34,040 nt of DNA from DASZXJ01 sp035545895 (GCA_035545895.1 DASZXJ010000179.1:1-34040), one strand, 5' to 3'. Shown: positions 1 to 8,350, counted from the stretch's first letter. The notes: a model not told the origin generated them from the sequence alone. Made by a program: numbers and translations.

Positions 1-400
1 GAAATCCGAATGACGAAGATCCAGTGACCCGCGGCTCCTTTGTTGCGCCATGCCGACTCATTTCGCGCAATTCCCAAATCCGCAATCCGCAATCCGAAAT
101 CTAAAATGCCCACGTGTCATCTGTGAAATCTGTGGATCAAATTCTTGTCTGTAGGCTCCATGAAACTGCACAAAATTGCGCGTAATGTGACGAGTCGGAC
201 AAGCGGATTGGTCGATGAAATGCGCTGAATTTTCGCGCATCTGTTCGTTTCCGCAGTGACATCCACCGTGTAAAGCCGCCGACGGTGTCGGCGGAGGATT
301 TCCTCAAACAATCCCAAAGCGCTCCGCTTCGCGTCGCGGCTCAGTGCCCATGAGTTGAAAGTCCATGCCACGTTCAAATTGCACCGGTAGCTACAATTCC
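1..400. other. Repeat-rich non-coding stretch
   Basis: I see no convincing gene here; the open frames overlap repeats and resemble no family I know. Three kinds of dispersed repeat can be read. Positions 1-16 match 29165-29180, inside a large inverted repeat. Positions 68-106 carry heptad-like units (CGCAATC and variants) of the same kind as the repeat inside the DUF255 gene near 26514-26552. Positions 364-391 match the right half of the palindromic element found complete at 2561-2648. Remnants of decayed genes cannot be excluded. Confidence 0.5.
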
Positions 401-401
401 C

Positions 402-429
402 TTGACGCGCCGTCCGGTGCGGCTATTCT
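402..429 (+). promoter_or_regulatory. Sigma-70-type promoter of the leader RNA and aminotransferase
   Basis: A -35 box TTGACG (402-407) and a -10 box TATTCT (424-429) are separated by 16 bp. A start of transcription near 436 follows, a few bases before the first helix of the leader RNA. The agreement of promoter, RNA fold and terminator supports the call, although no start site is measured. Confidence 0.6.
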
Positions 430-435
430 CAATGT

Positions 436-573
436 TGTGATGATGAAGATTGGCTTGTCGTCCGCGTTTTTCGCGATTGCGGTTGTAGATACATCCGCCG
501 ACGGGTCCGCGTGATTTGAAATCTCCGTTCATCAGCGATATCAGACCCGTTCCGAAACTGGAGCGGGTTTTTT
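436..573 (+). ncRNA. Structured leader RNA, riboswitch or attenuator candidate
   Basis: The roughly 138-nt transcript can fold into a closing stem 441-447/528-534 (TGATGAA with TTCATCA) enclosing a helix 454-460/499-505. That helix holds two hairpins: CGCG 463-466/472-475, and 479-486/491-498 with one T-T mismatch and loop AGAT. An intrinsic terminator follows at 545-573. Segment 500-507 can instead pair with 544-551 (GACGGGTC with GACCCGTT, one G-T pair), which would break both the junction helix and the terminator. The aminotransferase begins 18 nt after the terminator, so this looks like transcriptional control of that gene. I do not recognise a known riboswitch class. A standalone small RNA is the alternative. 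Confidence 0.55.
545..573 (+). terminator. Intrinsic terminator in the aminotransferase leader
   Basis: A nine-pair stem (545-553 with 560-568, one G-T pair) with loop GAAACT runs straight into six T residues (568-573). It lies between the promoter at 402-429 and the start codon at 592, so it must be bypassed for the gene to be expressed from that promoter. Confidence 0.75.
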
Positions 574-591
574 GTTGGATGTGGGTGCAAC

Positions 592-1761
592 ATGGTCATT
601 CCATTGGCTCGGCGAATGCAGCAGGTTCGCCGTTCGTTTGTGCGTGAGATTCTCAAGGCCACGGCGAGCCCGGACATCATCTCCTTTGCGGGCGGACTGC
701 CCAATCCTCGTTTCATACCGGTGCAGAAAATCGGTCATGCGATCCAGGACGTTCTCCGCGACGATGGCGCCGCCGCCCTGCAATACACGACCACCGAGGG
801 TTATCCCCCTCTGCGACAGTGGATCGCCGGGCAATATCGCGCAGTAGGGCTGGACGTTCACGCCGACCAGATCATCATCACCAGCGGGTCACAGCAGGCA
901 TTGGACATGCTCGGGAAGGTGCTCATCGATCCAGGCGATCGAGTGATCGTCGAAGATCCCACTTACATCGCGGCCATGCAGTCATTTGGAATGGTTGAGC
1001 CGGCGCTTTGCGCCGTGCCGGTGGATTCGGAGGGAATCGATGTCGAAAAACTCCGGCTCGTTATCAACAACGCGAAGATGTTTTACTGCATGCCAAATTT
1101 TCAGAATCCATCGGGCATCAGTTACAGCGCCAGCCGGCGCGCGGAAGTGATCAACGTCCTTAAAGGAACCTCAGCGGTTCTGGTCGAGGATGACCCGTAT
1201 GGCCGCTTGCGGTTTCGCGGTGAGGACCTTCCGCCGATGGCAACCCAATTGCCCGGACAGACCGTGTTGATGGGATCATTTTCCAAGATCATTTCGCCCG
1301 GCATGCGCCTGGGCTGGATTTGTGCACCCATGGAATTGATCGAGAAATTGACCATCGCCAAGCAGGCGGTTGACCTGCATTCGGAAAACCTTGGACAACG
1401 GGTGATGCATCGGTTGGTGAGCAGCGATTTCTTCCCCGGACATTTGCAGCAGATTCGCGATGCCTACGGCCGGCAGTGCGACGCGATGCTGGCTGCAATC
1501 CAGCGCTGTCTGCCCCGCGAGTTTCGCAGCACTCGACCTGACGGCGGGATGTTCCTCTGGATTACGTTGCCACCGAAAATGTCGGCCATGGAACTGTTTA
1601 AGCGCGCCATCGAAAAGAAGGTCGCCTTCGTCCCCGGCGATGCGTTCCATGCGCACGGCGGCGGAGAAAATACGATGCGGCTGAACTTCTCAAATTGTGA
1701 TGAACAACGCATCGAAGAAGGAATCCGCAGACTGGGTGAGGTGACAAGATCGTCTTTTTAG
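592..1761 (+). CDS. PLP-dependent aminotransferase, class I/II (2-aminoadipate/aromatic type)
   Basis: This is a fold-type I aminotransferase of 389 residues, cytosolic, exchanging amino groups between an amino acid and a 2-oxo acid. Visible landmarks are the YTTTEG substrate-loop region (about 65-70), QNPSG with the cofactor-contacting Asn172, EDDPYG with Asp201 and Tyr203, the Schiff-base lysine K232 in SFSK, and the carboxylate-binding Arg363 in MRLNF. Length and order fit the LysN/MocR-catalytic-domain-like group; no HTH domain is attached. The exact substrate cannot be read from sequence. ATG 592 is the first start after the terminator; no strong Shine-Dalgarno is seen. Expression is probably set by the leader RNA just upstream. 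The gene converges with queE across 12 bp. Confidence 0.9.
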   Translation: MVIPLARRMQQVRRSFVREILKATASPDIISFAGGLPNPRFIPVQKIGHAIQDVLRDDGAAALQYTTTEGYPPLRQWIAGQYRAVGLDVHADQIIITSGSQQALDMLGKVLIDPGDRVIVEDPTYIAAMQSFGMVEPALCAVPVDSEGIDVEKLRLVINNAKMFYCMPNFQNPSGISYSASRRAEVINVLKGTSAVLVEDDPYGRLRFRGEDLPPMATQLPGQTVLMGSFSKIISPGMRLGWICAPMELIEKLTIAKQAVDLHSENLGQRVMHRLVSSDFFPGHLQQIRDAYGRQCDAMLAAIQRCLPREFRSTRPDGGMFLWITLPPKMSAMELFKRAIEKKVAFVPGDAFHAHGGGENTMRLNFSNCDEQRIEEGIRRLGEVTRSSF

Positions 1762-1773
1762 CCACTGCATATT

Positions 1774-2454
1774 TCACGTCCCACGGCGATTACCGAACAA
1801 TGCGATGTGCAATCTCGGACAAAATCGAAAGCCGGTGGTTTTGCAGACATCGGCAATCCAGCCCGCGCGCGAATGGAGCGTGGCTGCATCAATCCCTTCG
1901 GGCATCAGCAGCACATCACTGGGATGCCAATTTCGCAAACGACCTAAGATCGTATGCACCTCGCCAAGATCGGCTTCGCTGGAAATAACGAATTTAAGCT
2001 GAAAATCGTCTGAATTATCGATGAACTGCTGAATGACCGGAATATTCAGGCGCTGTTTTTCGTGCATGTCGGCAAACTGATTCTGCAATGGCGTGGAATT
2101 GCGAAGTTTGGGCGAAAGACTCGCCAGATCGAGCTTCATCGGCTTATAAATCGTCGCGGCGGTTTCCAGCGTGATGTGATAATGCCGCGATTTGAGTAAA
2201 TCGGACAGTTCGACGATATCCGGCATAATCATTGGCTCGCCACCGGTCAGAACGACGTGGCGGCATTTGAATTCATCGATTCGTTTCGCGATTTGATCGG
2301 CTGCAATGTCTTCTCCTTCGGGGTTCCAACTGGCGTAAGGGGTATCGCACCAACCGCATCGCAAATTGCATCCGCTGGCGCGCACAAACGCCGAGGGCAC
2401 ACCCATCAGCTTGCCTTCGCCCTGGATTGAGTAAAAAATTTCAGCGACTTTCAC
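1774..2454 (-). CDS. queE: 7-carboxy-7-deazaguanine synthase QueE
   Basis: This is a radical SAM enzyme of 226 residues that contracts the ring of 6-carboxytetrahydropterin to 7-carboxy-7-deazaguanine, a step toward preQ0 and queuosine. The [4Fe-4S] motif CxxxCxxC is at C29, C33 and C36; the QGEG substrate motif is at 11-14, the SAM-binding TGGEP at 70-74, and the family C-terminus LFGNRRGT is intact. The length suits QueE. No other queuosine genes lie beside it and I see no preQ1 riboswitch upstream. A palindromic mobile element sits 107 bp upstream of its start. Confidence 0.92.
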   Translation of the reverse strand: MKVAEIFYSIQGEGKLMGVPSAFVRASGCNLRCGWCDTPYASWNPEGEDIAADQIAKRIDEFKCRHVVLTGGEPMIMPDIVELSDLLKSRHYHITLETAATIYKPMKLDLASLSPKLRNSTPLQNQFADMHEKQRLNIPVIQQFIDNSDDFQLKFVISSEADLGEVHTILGRLRNWHPSDVLLMPEGIDAATLHSRAGWIADVCKTTGFRFCPRLHIALFGNRRGT

Positions 2455-2560
2455 TTATCGAATGCTAGCAGGAACATTCAATTCTTTCATTGCCTGCGAA
2501 ACCTTCAAAATAGCCGATCGACAATGGCGTGTCATCGTTTTTGCCGAATATGGGAAAGAG

Positions 2561-2648
2561 GTACTGGCGCATTTTCAAATGTGACACGGGCTTTCAGCCG
2601 GTGCTCATGGGCTAAAAGCCCATGCCACGTTCAAATTGCACCAGTACC
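2561..2648. mobile_element. MITE-like palindromic element (complete copy) with 8-bp target duplication
   Basis: The ends are imperfect inverted repeats of about 26 bp: GTACTGGCGCATTTTCAAAT on the left, and the complement of a right end finishing TTGCACCAGTACC. The middle has short palindromes including ATGGGCTAAAAGCCCAT. The element is bracketed by the direct repeat GGAAAGAG (2553-2560 and 2649-2656), as a target-site duplication would be. It encodes no protein, so it would need a transposase supplied elsewhere. Related full or half copies lie at 364-391, 8250-8350 and 10204-10250. Confidence 0.65.
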
Positions 2649-2662
2649 GGAAAGAGCAACAA

Positions 2663-3085
2663 ATGGAGTCAGGCCATGAACACCATGACGCCGCCAGGGG
2701 ACTGGTTCGGTCGGGAGGATTGTCGCTCCGTTATCACGCGGCTTTTGATCCTGAAGTCCAGTTCCGTCCAGCCACGTCGGGCTCATTGGGTCATTTCCTG
2801 GTTGAACGATATACCGCTTTTATCTCATATCAACAGATGTATCGCGGATTCGATATTGCTTACGAAACTTGGCCGATTCAAAGAGTCCCAATTCACCTGG
2901 ACCGAAGCCTGCTGGATCACTATTTGCCTGTTCTTCGAGGAGTTAAGCCCGTCCGCGCCCACCTCTCACCGGGGATTTACGACGTTGCCATCAGCCTGCC
3001 TAAGAGACAGACTTCCGCGGTCGCATCGGATACACTACTCCAGCGATGCAACCGGGGAACTGACTATGTCCAAAGCCCATGTTGA
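2663..3085 (+). pseudogene. 5'-truncated DUF2071 (YqjF-like) remnant
   Basis: The frame ending at 3085 encodes the C-terminal half of a DUF2071/YqjF-type protein: SLGHFLVERYTAF, an aromatic strand, then YETWPIQRVPIHLD, and LSPGIYDVAI near the end. Family members are about 230-250 residues, whereas at most about 140 residues are available here and the N-terminal half is missing. The 5' edge lies just past the palindromic element at 2561-2648, and the 3' end overlaps the next gene's start. No function has been established for the family that I know of. The start given is only the first ATG inside the surviving frame (2663); a relict is more likely than a working gene. Confidence 0.6.
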
Positions 3086-3338
3086 CCCAGCGGAGCTTCG
3101 ACGATTTGCCCAGGACCTGGCGCGATTCAATCATGAATTGCAGACTCTCGTCGGCGGGCTGACCGCGCGAATGCGCAACCTTGAAACAAGCTGGCGCGAT
3201 CAGGAACAACGCAAGTTTTCCGAGGCGTTCGAGCAGACCGTCAAAGTGCTCGCCAACTTCATGGAAAACTCGCAGCAGCATGTCAGTTTTCTGGGGAAGA
3301 AGGCGGCCCTCATCGAGGATTATCTGAAGCAGCGCTGA
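3066..3338 (+). CDS. WXG100-like small helical protein, putative type VII secretion substrate
   Basis: A 90-residue, nearly all-helical protein. Its centre has SWRDQEQRKF (W43), in the place of the W-x-G turn of WXG100 proteins, followed by a conserved-type Phe (F51) and amphipathic heptads. WXG100 proteins form helical-hairpin dimers that are exported by EssC/EccC ATPases. The glycine of WXG is replaced by Asp (W-R-D). ATG 3066 is chosen because the longer open frame upstream runs through the DUF2071 remnant in another frame. It is the first gene of a tight four-gene operon ending in an FtsK/EssC-type ATPase, which supports the assignment. Confidence 0.7.
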   Translation: MSKAHVDPAELRRFAQDLARFNHELQTLVGGLTARMRNLETSWRDQEQRKFSEAFEQTVKVLANFMENSQQHVSFLGKKAALIEDYLKQR

Positions 3339-3361
3339 AATGGCTTAACGGGATCGGCTTT

Positions 3362-3910
3362 ATGAGTGAAGGCGTTCGAGTTGAATCGATCGATGCGCTG
3401 CGGCACATGCGGATCGCGCTATTCAAGTTTGCCGAAGCCACCAATACGGCACTGAATGACGCGGAATCGGAAATGCGCAACATGCTCAATTGGCTGGAGA
3501 ACGAGCAATACAGTCATTGGCAGAGCCAAATTCGCAACCGAAACGATCTGCTTCAGCGCGCCCAGGAGGCGCTGCGGATGAAGCAGGTGTTCAAGGATTC
3601 CTCTGGCCGAACACCGACGGCGGTCGAAGAGCAAAAGGCCGTGCAGGTCGCGAAAATGCGTCTGGAGGAAGCGGAGCAAAAATTTGTCACCGTCAAAAAA
3701 TATACACGCGTGCTGATGAAGGAAATTGACGCATACAAGGGAAGCGTCCAGCGGCTGGCGACCACAATTCAGGTGGATATTCCGCAGGCGGCGGCGACAC
3801 TGGATGGGCTGCTGACGAGTTTGGAAAACTACGTGATGCTCGACCCGAGCGGGCGCGACGTCGCCCCGCCGCCGCAGACATCGCCGCAGGAGCCGCCGGC
3901 TCAAGGATAG
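3362..3910 (+). CDS. Helical coiled-coil protein of the type VII-like operon
   Basis: A 182-residue protein without signal peptide or membrane segment. It is mostly charged amphipathic helix (about 10-150), with a tryptophan-containing turn (NWLENEQYSHW, about 43-53), and ends in a Pro-rich tail (about 165-182). I do not recognise a named family. It starts 23 bp after the first WXG-like gene and ends 4 bp before the next, so it is almost certainly co-transcribed. By position it could be a partner or chaperone of the small helical proteins, or itself a long WXG-like substrate; this is inference. Confidence 0.7.
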   Translation: MSEGVRVESIDALRHMRIALFKFAEATNTALNDAESEMRNMLNWLENEQYSHWQSQIRNRNDLLQRAQEALRMKQVFKDSSGRTPTAVEEQKAVQVAKMRLEEAEQKFVTVKKYTRVLMKEIDAYKGSVQRLATTIQVDIPQAAATLDGLLTSLENYVMLDPSGRDVAPPPQTSPQEPPAQG

Positions 3911-3914
3911 TTTC

Positions 3915-4127
3915 ATGGGTGTATACGAAGGACGAGGAACACTGGCCAAGGCGCTGAAGCAGTTGGAGACTCGCTGGGCCGAGACGCGGTTCAGTTGGGA
4001 CGATGCGCGGGCAAGGGAATTTGAACAGCGGTTTCTGGTGCCGCTGCGCGGGGACATGATGACCGCGGTGACGGCAATGGACCAGATGGCGGGGTTGATG
4101 ACGCGCATCCGCCACGAATGCGAGTGA
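3915..4127 (+). CDS. Short WXG-like protein
   Basis: A 70-residue helical protein with FSWDDARAREFEQRF near its middle. W28 followed by two Asp occupies the W-x-G turn position and an Arg/Phe-rich second helix follows. It is shorter than classical 100-residue WXG proteins. It begins 4 bp after the previous stop and ends 6 bp before the ATPase gene. A second WXG-like partner, perhaps dimerising with the 90-residue protein, is a plausible role inferred from context. Confidence 0.7.
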   Translation: MGVYEGRGTLAKALKQLETRWAETRFSWDDARAREFEQRFLVPLRGDMMTAVTAMDQMAGLMTRIRHECE

Positions 4128-4133
4128 GATTTC

Positions 4134-7100
4134 ATGCACGAATCGGCCGAGGCAAATACAACGCCGGACATTTCGAATGAATTGAACGCCGCCAGCGACG
4201 TGCAGCGAATGGCGCTGCGCGACCTGGTGAGCCTGTCGGAACAGTCAGCCGCCACCGAATTGGAGATCGATCGGCTGCATCAAACACAACTCAAGCAGGC
4301 TGAAAAGCAGCTTCAGACGTCGCTGGAGGAGATTCAGCAGGCTCACGACGCTCGCGCTCAGGAAGTTCAGGACGAATACAGCCGGCGGCTCGCGCAAAAC
4401 GCCGAACAGTTGGGCCAGTCGATGGCGGAACTGGATGCGCTGGACAAGTCGGTACGGTCACGATTGGATTATGAAGCCGAAACGATCGGCAACGACATCA
4501 AATCCAAATTGCAGCAGGCGGTGTGGCTGGCGGAAAGCGTTTACGAAGCCACGCAAAATCAGATCGCCAAGGAATATAAAAAGGCCAAGGAAGACCAGGG
4601 CAATCGCACGACCGAGCTGGAAGAAATGGAAAAGCAGGCGCTGAGCCTGTTGTCGTTGTATTCGAGCAAGGATTTGGCGAATTATTCGCCGCCGGCGGAA
4701 GAGACAGCTTCCGAAGGCGATGCGAAAGTGACGGTGGACGCGCTGGCCAAAGCTGCTGAGCCGCAGGCGCCCGCCGCCCCGCCGCCCCCGTATCCGCAAA
4801 CGCGGGATTCAATCAAGCAGCGTCTGGCCGAACTGGATCGATTGCAGGTTCCGCGGCTGTTTGTCGGATTTCGGCCGCTGATCCTGGTGACGGTGATCTG
4901 CATCCTTCCCGCGTTCATCACGCAATGGGTGACCGGGGGCATGCCGTTTGATGTCGGAACGTTTGAGCCGAAATGGAAAGCCGTTGGATATTCGCTCGGC
5001 GCTTCGGTGCTGTTTTGCATCATCGCGGGGATTGTCCTGCGGATTGTCGGCAAGTCGCAGGTGCGAAAATTGTATCTGCCCATTCGCGAATCGCTGGAAG
5101 ACGCCCGGCGATCATCCCAGGCCATCCTCGCCGACGCGCGGGCCAGGCGTGAGAAAGCGATCACCCACGCCACGAAAAAGCGGGACATGGAAATCGCCGG
5201 CGCCAAGGAGAAAGTCGCTCCGTTTCATGCCCGTGCCGAAAAGAATCGTCACACGGCCAGTCAGAACCAGAAAATCGATTTCGATCGGCGATTGGCCAAA
5301 ATTCACGAAAAACGAGACAGTGTCCAAACTGAAACTGAGCAATGGAAGCAGCAAAGCGAAGCGCAGGTCGAACAATCGCGCCAACTGGCAACGACGGCCG
5401 CCCAGACCCGGCACGACGAATCCATCGCGCAAAGCAATCAGCAATACGAACACAACCGCGTGGAATTGAAGCAGCGATGGAACGACGGCCTGGCGCGGAT
5501 TCAGACGCCGATCGAGCGTGATTCGCAATCGAACGACGATCAAACCTTGTTGAACTGGGACGACCCGCAATGGAAGCAGTGGTCGCCGCCGCGAAAATTC
5601 CCGGCGCGTGTCCGCTTTGGCGAGCTGCTGGTCGATTTGAAGCTGATTACCGAGCGATATCCGCGGCAATTGGAATTGCCGCCGACTTTTTCCGTGCCGG
5701 CGACGTTGTCGTTTCCGCATCAGGCGTCGCTGCTGATTCACACCGATCACGCCGGCCGGGCTGAGGCGATCCGCATCCAGCAAATGGTGATGGCCCGCCT
5801 GCTCACACAACTGCCGCCCGGGCGCGTTCGATTTACAATCATCGATCCCGTCGCGCTGGGCCAGAACTTTGCCGGGTTTATGCACCTAGCCGACCACGAT
5901 GAAGCGCTCGTCGGCACGCGCATCTGGACCGAATCGGAACATATCGAGCAGCAACTGGTCAACCTCACCGAACACATGGAAACGGTGATCCAGAAATATC
6001 TTCGCAACGAGTTCGCGACGATCGACGAATACAACGCACAGGCGGGTGAATTGGCCGAGCCGTATCGATTCCTGGTGATTGCCGATTTCCCCGTGCGATT
6101 TGAAGGCGATGCGTTTCGACGCCTCAGCAGCATTGCCACCAGCGGCGCCCGATGCGGCGTGTTCACCCTGATCGTTCGCGATACACGCCAGCCGTTGCCC
6201 AGCGGCGCGCACATGGACGAACTTGAAGCCCACAGCATCAACCTCGTGCGCAAGGGCGATGGCTTTATGTGGAAAGATGATATTTTCAAGCAATTTCCGC
6301 TGGTGCTGGATGCTCCGCCGAGCGAGGAATTTCTGACGGATATTCTCGATGTCGTCGGCAAAAAGGCCAAGGAAGCCAAGCGGGTGGAAGTCGCGTTCTC
6401 AGCGATCGCGCCGCCGGACAAGGAATTGTGGTCGGGCGACAGTCAAAGCGAACTGGTGGTGCCCATCGGCCGGCTCGGTGCGACGCGATTGCAGTTAATG
6501 AAGCTTGGCCGCGGAGTCGCGCAGCACGCATTGATTGCCGGCAAAACCGGTTCGGGCAAATCAACGCTGCTTCATGTTGTTGTGACGAATCTGGCGCTGT
6601 GGTACGGGCCGGACCAGGTCGAGTTTTACCTGGTGGATTTCAAGAAAGGCGTGGAATTCAAGACTTACGCGACGCACGCCCTGCCGCATGCCCGCGCGAT
6701 TGCCGTTGAATCGGATCGCGAATTTGGATTGAGCGTCCTGCAACGGATCGACGCCGAGTTATCCCGCCGCGGCGAAATATTCCGCAAACTCGGCGTGCAG
6801 GATTTGGCAGGCTATCGGCAAACCTCCGACCAGCCACTGCCGCGAACGTTGCTGATGATCGACGAATTTCAGGAATTTTTCAGCGAAGACGACAAGATCG
6901 CACAGGAATCCGCCCTGCTGCTCGACCGACTCGTGCGCCAGGGACGCGCGTTCGGCATTCATGTACTGCTCGGGTCACAAACGATTGGCGGAACATCCGG
7001 GCTGGCGCGCAGCACCATTGGACAGATGGCGGTGCGCATCGCCCTTCAGACCAGCGAAATCGATTCGCAGTTGATTCTTGGGGATAACAACTCCGCAGCT

Positions 7101-8132
7101 CGCTTGCTTTCGCGTCCAGGCGAAGCCATTTACAACGACGCCGGCGGGCTGGTTGAGGGCAACAGTCCGTTTCAAATCTCATGGCTGCCGGATGAGGACC
7201 GCGAGGTCTGGCTTGATCGTGTGCGCGAATTGTCCAGGCAGAAACCCACTCGGCATGCCGAGCCGGTCGTTTTTGAAGGCAACGCCCCCGCCGACATCGG
7301 TAAGAACAAACAGCTTGCCAGATTGATCGATTCGGAAACCGTGAATCGCCCGGATGCTCCGCTTGTCTGGCTTGGCGATCCGGTCGCGATCAAGGAACCG
7401 ACCGCGATCACGCTTCGCCCGCAAAGCGGATCGAACATCCTGATCGTCGGCCAGCAGGAGGAATCAGCGATGGCGCTGATCTGCTCGGCAATGATCAGCC
7501 TGGCAGCGCAGCATCCGCACGGCTCGGCGAAATTTTATCTCCTGGATGGGACGCCCGCGGATTCTTCGCTGGCGGGCACGTTGCCCAGAATGGCGGCCGC
7601 CCTTCCGTTTGAAGTGCAGAACATCGAATGGCGAAATATTCCGCAGGCGATTTCCGAAATTGCTGCCGAAGTGCAATCGAGGCTTGGCGATGAACGCACC
7701 GACAGGCCCTTTATTTACTTTTTTGTCTATGGCCTTCAGCGATATCGCATGCTGCGCAAGTCCGAAGAGAGCTTCAGCTTTTCCGCGGACGATGCGAATA
7801 AAGCGCCAGCGACGGACAAGCAGTTTTCCGACATCCTGCGTGAAGGCCCCGCCATGGGCGTGCATGTCATCACATGGGTGGATACATCGGCGTCGCTGGA
7901 GCGAACCATGGATCGCGGCACGATGCGCGAGTTCGATCATCGCGTGCTTTTCCAGATGAGCGCAGCCGATTCGAGCAACCTGATCGATTCGCCACTGGCC
8001 AATAAGCTCGGCTTTCATCGGGCATTGGCGTTCAGCGAGGAGCAAGGCGTCACCGAAAAGTTCCGCCCCTATGCCCTGCCGTCAAAAGACTGGATGGCTC
8101 ATGTCCAACAAAGCCTGAAACTAAGAAAGTGA
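4134..8132 (+). CDS. FtsK/SpoIIIE (EssC/EccC-like) membrane ATPase with coiled-coil front end
   Basis: The 1332-residue protein has a long N-terminal coiled coil (about 25-190), a Pro/Ala linker, two membrane segments (about 249-268 and 283-306), a second coiled coil (about 315-460) and three ATPase-like modules. The middle module is canonical: Walker A GKTGSGKST at 803-811 and Walker B LLMIDEF with D910/E911. The first (about 520-770) and third (about 1097-1325) have degenerate P-loops, for example VGQQEES. Three tandem modules after two membrane helices match EssC/EccC motors of type VII secretion, but FHA domains are absent. The ATPase region recalls a widely conserved, uncharacterised family. 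It ends the WXG-like operon, 6 bp after the previous gene. Confidence 0.85.
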   Translation: MHESAEANTTPDISNELNAASDVQRMALRDLVSLSEQSAATELEIDRLHQTQLKQAEKQLQTSLEEIQQAHDARAQEVQDEYSRRLAQNAEQLGQSMAELDALDKSVRSRLDYEAETIGNDIKSKLQQAVWLAESVYEATQNQIAKEYKKAKEDQGNRTTELEEMEKQALSLLSLYSSKDLANYSPPAEETASEGDAKVTVDALAKAAEPQAPAAPPPPYPQTRDSIKQRLAELDRLQVPRLFVGFRPLILVTVICILPAFITQWVTGGMPFDVGTFEPKWKAVGYSLGASVLFCIIAGIVLRIVGKSQVRKLYLPIRESLEDARRSSQAILADARARREKAITHATKKRDMEIAGAKEKVAPFHARAEKNRHTASQNQKIDFDRRLAKIHEKRDSVQTETEQWKQQSEAQVEQSRQLATTAAQTRHDESIAQSNQQYEHNRVELKQRWNDGLARIQTPIERDSQSNDDQTLLNWDDPQWKQWSPPRKFPARVRFGELLVDLKLITERYPRQLELPPTFSVPATLSFPHQASLLIHTDHAGRAEAIRIQQMVMARLLTQLPPGRVRFTIIDPVALGQNFAGFMHLADHDEALVGTRIWTESEHIEQQLVNLTEHMETVIQKYLRNEFATIDEYNAQAGELAEPYRFLVIADFPVRFEGDAFRRLSSIATSGARCGVFTLIVRDTRQPLPSGAHMDELEAHSINLVRKGDGFMWKDDIFKQFPLVLDAPPSEEFLTDILDVVGKKAKEAKRVEVAFSAIAPPDKELWSGDSQSELVVPIGRLGATRLQLMKLGRGVAQHALIAGKTGSGKSTLLHVVVTNLALWYGPDQVEFYLVDFKKGVEFKTYATHALPHARAIAVESDREFGLSVLQRIDAELSRRGEIFRKLGVQDLAGYRQTSDQPLPRTLLMIDEFQEFFSEDDKIAQESALLLDRLVRQGRAFGIHVLLGSQTIGGTSGLARSTIGQMAVRIALQTSEIDSQLILGDNNSAARLLSRPGEAIYNDAGGLVEGNSPFQISWLPDEDREVWLDRVRELSRQKPTRHAEPVVFEGNAPADIGKNKQLARLIDSETVNRPDAPLVWLGDPVAIKEPTAITLRPQSGSNILIVGQQEESAMALICSAMISLAAQHPHGSAKFYLLDGTPADSSLAGTLPRMAAALPFEVQNIEWRNIPQAISEIAAEVQSRLGDERTDRPFIYFFVYGLQRYRMLRKSEESFSFSADDANKAPATDKQFSDILREGPAMGVHVITWVDTSASLERTMDRGTMREFDHRVLFQMSAADSSNLIDSPLANKLGFHRALAFSEEQGVTEKFRPYALPSKDWMAHVQQSLKLRK

Positions 8133-8249
8133 CCGATTTTCAAACACTTCGGCATCCGGCCATGCCTTCTCATTGTGGAGAGCGCGATGATCGACGACAT
8201 ATCGCGTTACATTTGCGAGATATCGGTGGTTGTCCACCCACTGAATGCT

Positions 8250-8350
8250 GTACTGGTGGCACAGCCTTTCCAGGCCATGCAAAGTACCGCATGGGCTGGA
8301 AAGCCCATGTCACAACAAACGCTCCTTTTTCTTCAAATTGCGCGGTACCC
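8250..8350. repeat. Palindromic MITE-like element, compound copy
   Basis: The interval between the ATPase gene and thiC is largely a second member of the family at 2561-2648. It opens GTACTGGTGGCACAGCC, contains the perfect palindrome CATGGGCTGGAAAGCCCATG, and closes TTCAAATTGCGCGGTACCC. A nested short palindrome (GGCACAGCCTTTCCAGGCC, then AAAGTACC) sits in its left half, so it may be two overlapping copies. No clear target duplication is seen here. Confidence 0.55.

Noticed and set aside
117..377. An 86-residue minus-strand frame in the first 400 bp
   Set aside because: It overlaps dispersed repeats, and its translation resembles no protein family.
440..514. A 24-residue open frame (MMKIGLSSAFFAIAVV...) in the aminotransferase leader, possible leader peptide
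   Set aside because: It begins only 4 bases after the predicted transcript start, has no ribosome site and no run of regulatory codons; the RNA fold explains the region better.
2622..3065. Longer start for the first WXG-like gene at 2622
   Set aside because: The extra 148 residues lie over the palindromic element and the DUF2071 remnant, and do not resemble a WXG protein; ATG 3066 gives a normal 90-residue protein.
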